From assembly GCA_964516295.1 (NCBI GenBank), contig CAZEYT010000098.1:1-9503 (forward strand): a stretch of DNA of 9,503 nucleotides, read 5' to 3'. This DNA is from CAZEYT01 sp964516295 (lineage in GTDB: Bacteria; Verrucomicrobiota; Verrucomicrobiia; Chthoniobacterales; Terrimicrobiaceae). The stretch's first letter is position 1. Every line of letters starts with the position of its first letter. Positions 6,794 to 9,503 of this stretch are shown here, piece after piece. The position numbers and the translations under genes are program-made. Under the pieces are notes generated by a model that was given only the letters and a program-made list of their open reading frames with translations, did no database searches and had not been told where the DNA came from.

Positions 6794-7281
6794 GGCTTGA
6801 ACAGTTCGGGCTGATCCCCCGAACGCGCGGCCCGTTTTTCAAACGACTGGATTTCCTCGATGAAGTCGCCAATTTCCTGAAATTGTCGATAGACCGACGC
6901 ATAGCGCACGTAGGCGACCGGATCCATCGTGTGAAGCTTCTCCATGACCTTGGCCCCCACAACACGAGTGGGGATCTCGCGCTCATGATTCGTCTCGAGG
7001 TCGAGAATGATATCCCCCACCGCACGCTCCATGTCATCAATCCCGATCGGCCGCTTCTCGCAGGCTTTGCTGATGCTGCCGATGAGCTTTTGTCGGTCGA
7101 AGGGCTCGTGGCGCCCGTCGCGTTTCACGATTCGGAGCTCGATCCGCTCGATCTGTTCATACGTCGTATAGCGCGTTTCACAGTTGAGGCATTCACGACG
7201 GCGGCGGATCGTATTTCCGTCCTTGGAAAGGCGGGAATCGATCACTTTGTCCTCCAACGAACCGCACTTGGGACAGCGCAT
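6790..7281 (-). CDS. nrdR: Transcriptional repressor NrdR
   Basis: A 163-residue protein with the full NrdR architecture. Residues 1-45 form the zinc ribbon: MRCPKCG with Cys3 and Cys6, then RRRRECLNCETRYTTYE with Cys31 and Cys34. Residues about 49-135 form the ATP-cone, with VKRDGRHEPFDRQKL, the helix ERAVGDIILDLE, and AYVRYASVYRQFQEIGDFIEEI at its end. NrdR senses ATP/dATP and represses ribonucleotide reductase genes by binding NrdR boxes. The start at 7281 is set by the conserved MRCPKCGS; the open frame extends further upstream but has no family similarity there. The C-terminal tail RSGDQPELFKP is short and variable. It is the first gene of a four-gene minus-strand operon and is divergent from the M16 protease. 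No ribonucleotide reductase gene lies in the window. Confidence 0.96.
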   Translation of the reverse strand: MRCPKCGSLEDKVIDSRLSKDGNTIRRRRECLNCETRYTTYEQIERIELRIVKRDGRHEPFDRQKLIGSISKACEKRPIGIDDMERAVGDIILDLETNHEREIPTRVVGAKVMEKLHTMDPVAYVRYASVYRQFQEIGDFIEEIQSFEKRAARSGDQPELFKP

Positions 7282-7288
7282 ATCGTGT

Positions 7289-7317
7289 GGAATACGAAGG
7301 ATTTCGGGACTTTTCAA
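7289..7317 (-). promoter_or_regulatory. Candidate sigma70-like promoter for nrdR
   Basis: On the minus strand TTGAAA (7317-7312) is followed after exactly 17 bases by TATTCC (7294-7289). The -35 matches 5 of 6 consensus positions and the -10 only 3 of 6. Transcription would start very near the nrdR ATG at 7281, giving a very short or absent leader, which agrees with the lack of a clear Shine-Dalgarno. This is a pattern match in a 133-base divergent intergenic region and nothing more. Confidence 0.3.
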
Positions 7318-7319
7318 CA

Positions 7320-7329
7320 CAACATGTTG
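7320..7329. promoter_or_regulatory. Palindrome CAACATGTTG between nrdR and the M16 protease gene
   Basis: A perfect 10-bp palindrome lies just upstream of the candidate nrdR -35 element and about 85 bases from the M16 start. It is a plausible binding site for a dimeric regulator of either divergent gene. It does not fit the roughly 16-bp A/T-rich NrdR box, so I do not call it one. Confidence 0.25.
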
Positions 7330-7375
7330 GGTGGTGGAAAATTTCGCCCGACCTGCGGAGGACCGCCTTGGGGAT

Positions 7376-7404
7376 TTGACGGACGGCGACCGGATGCGTA
7401 GGGT
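7376..7404 (+). promoter_or_regulatory. Candidate sigma70-like promoter for the M16 protease-HAD pair
   Basis: TTGACG (7376-7381) and TAGGGT (7399-7404) are separated by exactly 17 bases. The -35 matches 5 of 6 and the -10 only 3 of 6 consensus positions. A transcript would begin around 7411, just before the ATG at 7415, which favours that start over the ATG at 7394. Pattern-based only. Confidence 0.3.
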
Positions 7405-7414
7405 CCCCTCTCCC

Positions 7415-8686
7415 ATGGGAAATCTTATCCAACTCACCACACTCCCGGGAGGGCTGCGAGTGGTCACCTGCGAAATGCCGCATGCCGAGACGGCGTCGAT
7501 GGGGATCTGGGCCTCGGTCGGAGGGCGTCACGAACCGGCCGGGCTCAACGGGATCTCGCACTTCATCGAGCACATGCTGTTCAAAGGCACGGCCCGGCGG
7601 TCCGCCCGGCGCATCATGCAGGAGATCGAGGGTGTGGGCGGCGATATGAATGCCTACACGGCTGAAGAGCGCACGTGCTATTACGCGACCGCCGCCGCGG
7701 AGTTTTTTCCACGTGTTTGTGACGTGCTGTGCGACATTTACACCGAGCCCCGTTTTTCCAAACAGGACATCGAGCGCGAACGCAGCGTCATCGGCGAAGA
7801 AATTCTCATGTATCGCGACGAGCCGTCATCGCATGTTCAGGAAAATCTCAACACGACCTATTGGCCCAATCACCCATTGGGCCGGCCGATCACCGGCACG
7901 CTGGATTCGATTGAGTCTCTGGGCCGGGAGGAGTTTCTCGCCTACCGCTCCAGTCACTACCACGCCACAAGCACCGTGGTCTCCGCAGCCGGAAAGGTTA
8001 CGCATGCGGAAGTGGTCGACCGGGTCTCCCGCGCGATGGAACGACTGCCACGCGGGCGCAAACCAAAAGCGCGTCCGGCGCCGCCCGTTCCTTCCTCTCC
8101 GCGTCTGCACCTGGAGGCCCGCGACATCCAGCAAACGCAGATCGCGCTTGCCTTGCCCGCTTTCAGCCATCACGACGACCGTCGCTACGCGCTGCAATTG
8201 CTGAATGTCATTCTCGGCGGCAACGCGAGTTCGCGGCTCTTTCAGGAACTCCGCGAGAAGCGGGGCATTTGCTATTCGGTGAGCACGCACCCGCTCACGC
8301 TGGAAGACACCGGCGTGCTCAATGTGTCCGTGGGCCTCGACCGTCGGAATGTCGAGAAGTTCCTCCGCTTGATTTTTTCACAGTTCGAGGCCATGCGCCA
8401 GAAGCCTGTCGGTGCCGCCGAACTGAAGCGCGCCAAGGAATATGCCATCGGATCCAGCCGGATGTCCTTGGAGCGCGCTTCCAGTCAGAACATGCGGATC
8501 GGAATCTCGATTCTCGTTTACGGCCGGGTGGTCGAGCCAGAGGTGGCCCACGAAAAAATCCGGGCAGTGAGCGCCGATGACCTGCAGGCAGTCGCCCGGG
8601 ACGTTTTGAATCCCGACCGGGCCACACTCGCCCTCATTGGTCCGAATCCCGACGCACCCATGCTCCAGAAAGTCCTCGGCCTGTGA
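7415..8686 (+). CDS. M16-family zinc metallopeptidase (processing-peptidase-like)
   Basis: A 423-residue protein of the size usual for bacterial single-unit M16B peptidases. The inverted zinc motif is intact: HFIEH, with His49, Glu52 and His53. The third ligand is a glutamate in RSVIGEEILMY (Glu128/Glu129), about 76 residues later. The C-terminal half (about 215-423) is the second M16 domain, with LGGNASSRLFQELREKRGICYSV, where Arg283 and Tyr287 form the substrate-binding pair. Such enzymes cleave peptides or protein presequences. No signal peptide is visible, so it is likely cytosolic. The start at 7415 gives MGNLIQLTTLPGGLRVV, aligned with the family; an in-frame ATG at 7394 and a longer open frame upstream lack support. 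Its stop overlaps the GTG start of the HAD gene. It is catalytically complete; the natural substrate is unknown. Confidence 0.93.
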   Translation: MGNLIQLTTLPGGLRVVTCEMPHAETASMGIWASVGGRHEPAGLNGISHFIEHMLFKGTARRSARRIMQEIEGVGGDMNAYTAEERTCYYATAAAEFFPRVCDVLCDIYTEPRFSKQDIERERSVIGEEILMYRDEPSSHVQENLNTTYWPNHPLGRPITGTLDSIESLGREEFLAYRSSHYHATSTVVSAAGKVTHAEVVDRVSRAMERLPRGRKPKARPAPPVPSSPRLHLEARDIQQTQIALALPAFSHHDDRRYALQLLNVILGGNASSRLFQELREKRGICYSVSTHPLTLEDTGVLNVSVGLDRRNVEKFLRLIFSQFEAMRQKPVGAAELKRAKEYAIGSSRMSLERASSQNMRIGISILVYGRVVEPEVAHEKIRAVSADDLQAVARDVLNPDRATLALIGPNPDAPMLQKVLGL

Positions 8687-9327
8687 AAGCGGTCATCTTC
8701 GACTGGGACGGCGTCGTCATCGACTCATCCGCCCTTCACGAACGATCCTGGGAGCTTCTCGCCGAGGAGATTTCACAACCGCTCCCACCGGGACATTTCA
8801 AAGCCGGGTTCGGAAAAAAGAACCAGGAAATCATTCCCTCCATCCTCGGCTGGTCGGCCGATCCCGCCGAGATTCGGCGCTTGGGAGACCGCAAAGAAAT
8901 CCTCTACCGGGAATTGGTCAAAACCGAGGGCGTTTGCATTTTGCCCGGAGCCCGGGAGTTGCTCGCCACGCTTCGCGAGGCGGGAATCCCGCGCTCGGTG
9001 GGCTCATCGACCCCGCGCTCGAACCTTGACGCGATCTTCGCCGCGACCGGACTCGGAGAGCTTTTCGATGCCGTGGTTTGCGGCGATGACGTCACCAACG
9101 GGAAACCCGCACCAGACGTCTTTTTGCTCGCAGCGGAACAGCTCGGCATGTCTCCGGCGGATTGTTTGGTCATCGAAGATGCCCACGTCGGCATCGAGGC
9201 CGCCCACCGGGCCGGGATGAAGGTTCTGGCCGTGGCCACGACCCACCCGCTTGCCGAGCTCAGTGACGCCGACCGGGCGGTCGTGTCCCTCGCGACCGTC
9301 GATCCCGCTTTTCTCAAAACGGTCTGA
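8683..9327 (+). CDS. HAD-superfamily phosphatase, beta-phosphoglucomutase-like
   Basis: A 214-residue HAD subfamily IA protein. Motif I is FDWDGVVIDS, with nucleophile Asp7 and general acid/base Asp9. A helical cap spans about 15-85. Motif II lies in SVGSST (Ser109/Thr110), motif III is Lys141 in NGKPAPDVF, and motif IV is IEDAHVGIEAA with Glu165 and Asp166. All catalytic residues are present, so the enzyme should be an active phosphatase or phosphomutase on a small phosphorylated metabolite, probably a sugar phosphate; the substrate cannot be told from sequence. It starts at GTG 8683, because the M16 stop TGA overlaps this codon (GTGA) and KAVIFDWDG begins immediately after it. Coupled translation with the M16 gene is likely, though no functional link between a peptidase and a phosphatase is evident. 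Confidence 0.92.
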   Translation: MKAVIFDWDGVVIDSSALHERSWELLAEEISQPLPPGHFKAGFGKKNQEIIPSILGWSADPAEIRRLGDRKEILYRELVKTEGVCILPGARELLATLREAGIPRSVGSSTPRSNLDAIFAATGLGELFDAVVCGDDVTNGKPAPDVFLLAAEQLGMSPADCLVIEDAHVGIEAAHRAGMKVLAVATTHPLAELSDADRAVVSLATVDPAFLKTV

Positions 9328-9328
9328 C

Positions 9329-9367
9329 CCTTTCGCCCTCGGAAACACGCGACCGGGCCGAGAAAGG
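9329..9367 (+). terminator. Possible imperfect hairpin after the HAD gene
   Basis: Just after the HAD stop, CCTTT (9329-9333) and CTCGG (9338-9342) can pair with AAAGG (9363-9367) and CCGAG (9358-9362), leaving a four-base bulge and a 15-base loop. Scattered T residues follow (TCTTTACGCATTTT). It could act as a weak terminator or as a leader structure of the next gene. I see no other structure in the 80-base gap. Confidence 0.25.
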
Positions 9368-9407
9368 TCTTTACGCATTTTCCCGGCGCGCAATCATGCT
9401 CGGTTCC

Positions 9408-9503
9408 ATGAGCGACAAACCGCAGAACGCCGTCTCCCCGCGCCGGGAGGAAGATTTTCCAGAGTGGTCTCAACAGGTCATCCGCGCCGCCGACCTCGCC
9501 GAG
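9408..9503 (+). CDS. proS: Prolyl-tRNA synthetase, N-terminus (runs off window)
   Basis: Only 32 codons are visible, from MSDKPQNAVSPR to the window edge. The stretch SPRREEDFPEWSQQVIRAADLAE matches the opening of the archaeal/eukaryotic-like (type 3) prolyl-tRNA synthetases, for example the T. thermophilus pattern 'TP-x-x-x-DFSEWY-x-x-V-x-x-KAELAD'. This class II synthetase charges tRNA-Pro with proline in the cytosol. The start could instead be the in-frame ATG at 9396, which adds four residues; neither has a strong ribosome site, and 9408 is preferred because the family's N-termini are short. It follows the HAD gene by 80 bases on the same strand. The assignment rests on a short but characteristic segment; the catalytic motifs lie outside the window. 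Confidence 0.75.
   Translation, partial: MSDKPQNAVSPRREEDFPEWSQQVIRAADLAE

Noticed and set aside
7320..7329. Palindrome as an NrdR box
   Set aside because: NrdR boxes are about 16 bp, usually in tandem pairs, with an A/T-rich core; this single 10-bp palindrome does not fit.
7184..7414. N-terminal extension of the M16 peptidase
   Set aside because: This stretch is antisense to nrdR and its promoter region; the family-like sequence begins at the Met at 7415.
7282..7467. N-terminal extension of NrdR
   Set aside because: The frame is open upstream, but the conserved NrdR start MRCPKCG at 7281 and the lack of similarity in the extension argue against it.

Overview
This is a compact, GC-rich bacterial chromosomal segment with about a dozen genes in short, tightly packed operons on both strands. 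The gene content is mostly housekeeping: two HIT-family proteins, valine-pyruvate aminotransferase, a stand-alone heptose-phosphate adenylyltransferase, RecO, NrdR, an M16 protease, a HAD phosphatase and the start of a prolyl-tRNA synthetase. The heptose enzyme points to a Gram-negative-type lipopolysaccharide. The style of the NrdR, the HAD protein and the 'GLVSLG' dehydrogenase is reminiscent of the PVC superphylum, perhaps Verrucomicrobiota. That placement is inference from recalled protein style and was not tested.

Layout. (1) Bases 1-1619, plus strand: the 3' part of a HIT-domain gene, overlapping avtA at its stop codon. (2) Bases 3567-1684, minus strand: recO, a TPR protein, then rfaE2/hldC; the last two overlap by ATGA. 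(3) Bases 3623-5414, plus strand: a two-gene cassette of a D-2-hydroxyacid dehydrogenase and a sugar phosphate isomerase/epimerase-like protein. Both reading frames are broken: the first by an in-frame TGA where a Trp codon is expected, the second by two opposite one-base indels in T runs that cancel each other. (4) Bases 7281-5398, minus strand: nrdR, an uncharacterised protein with a divergent ATP-cone-like N-terminus, a HinT-like HIT protein and a DUF2017-like protein. The first three are linked by ATGA overlaps. (5) Bases 7415-9327, plus strand: an M16 zinc protease and a HAD phosphatase, overlapping by GTGA. (6) From 9408: the start of proS, running off the window.

The two observations most worth following are the gene coupled to nrdR, whose N-terminus looks like a second, degenerate ATP-cone, and the cluster of three reading-frame lesions within about 960 bases of otherwise well-conserved coding sequence. 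No mobile elements, CRISPR arrays, tRNA or rRNA genes were seen.
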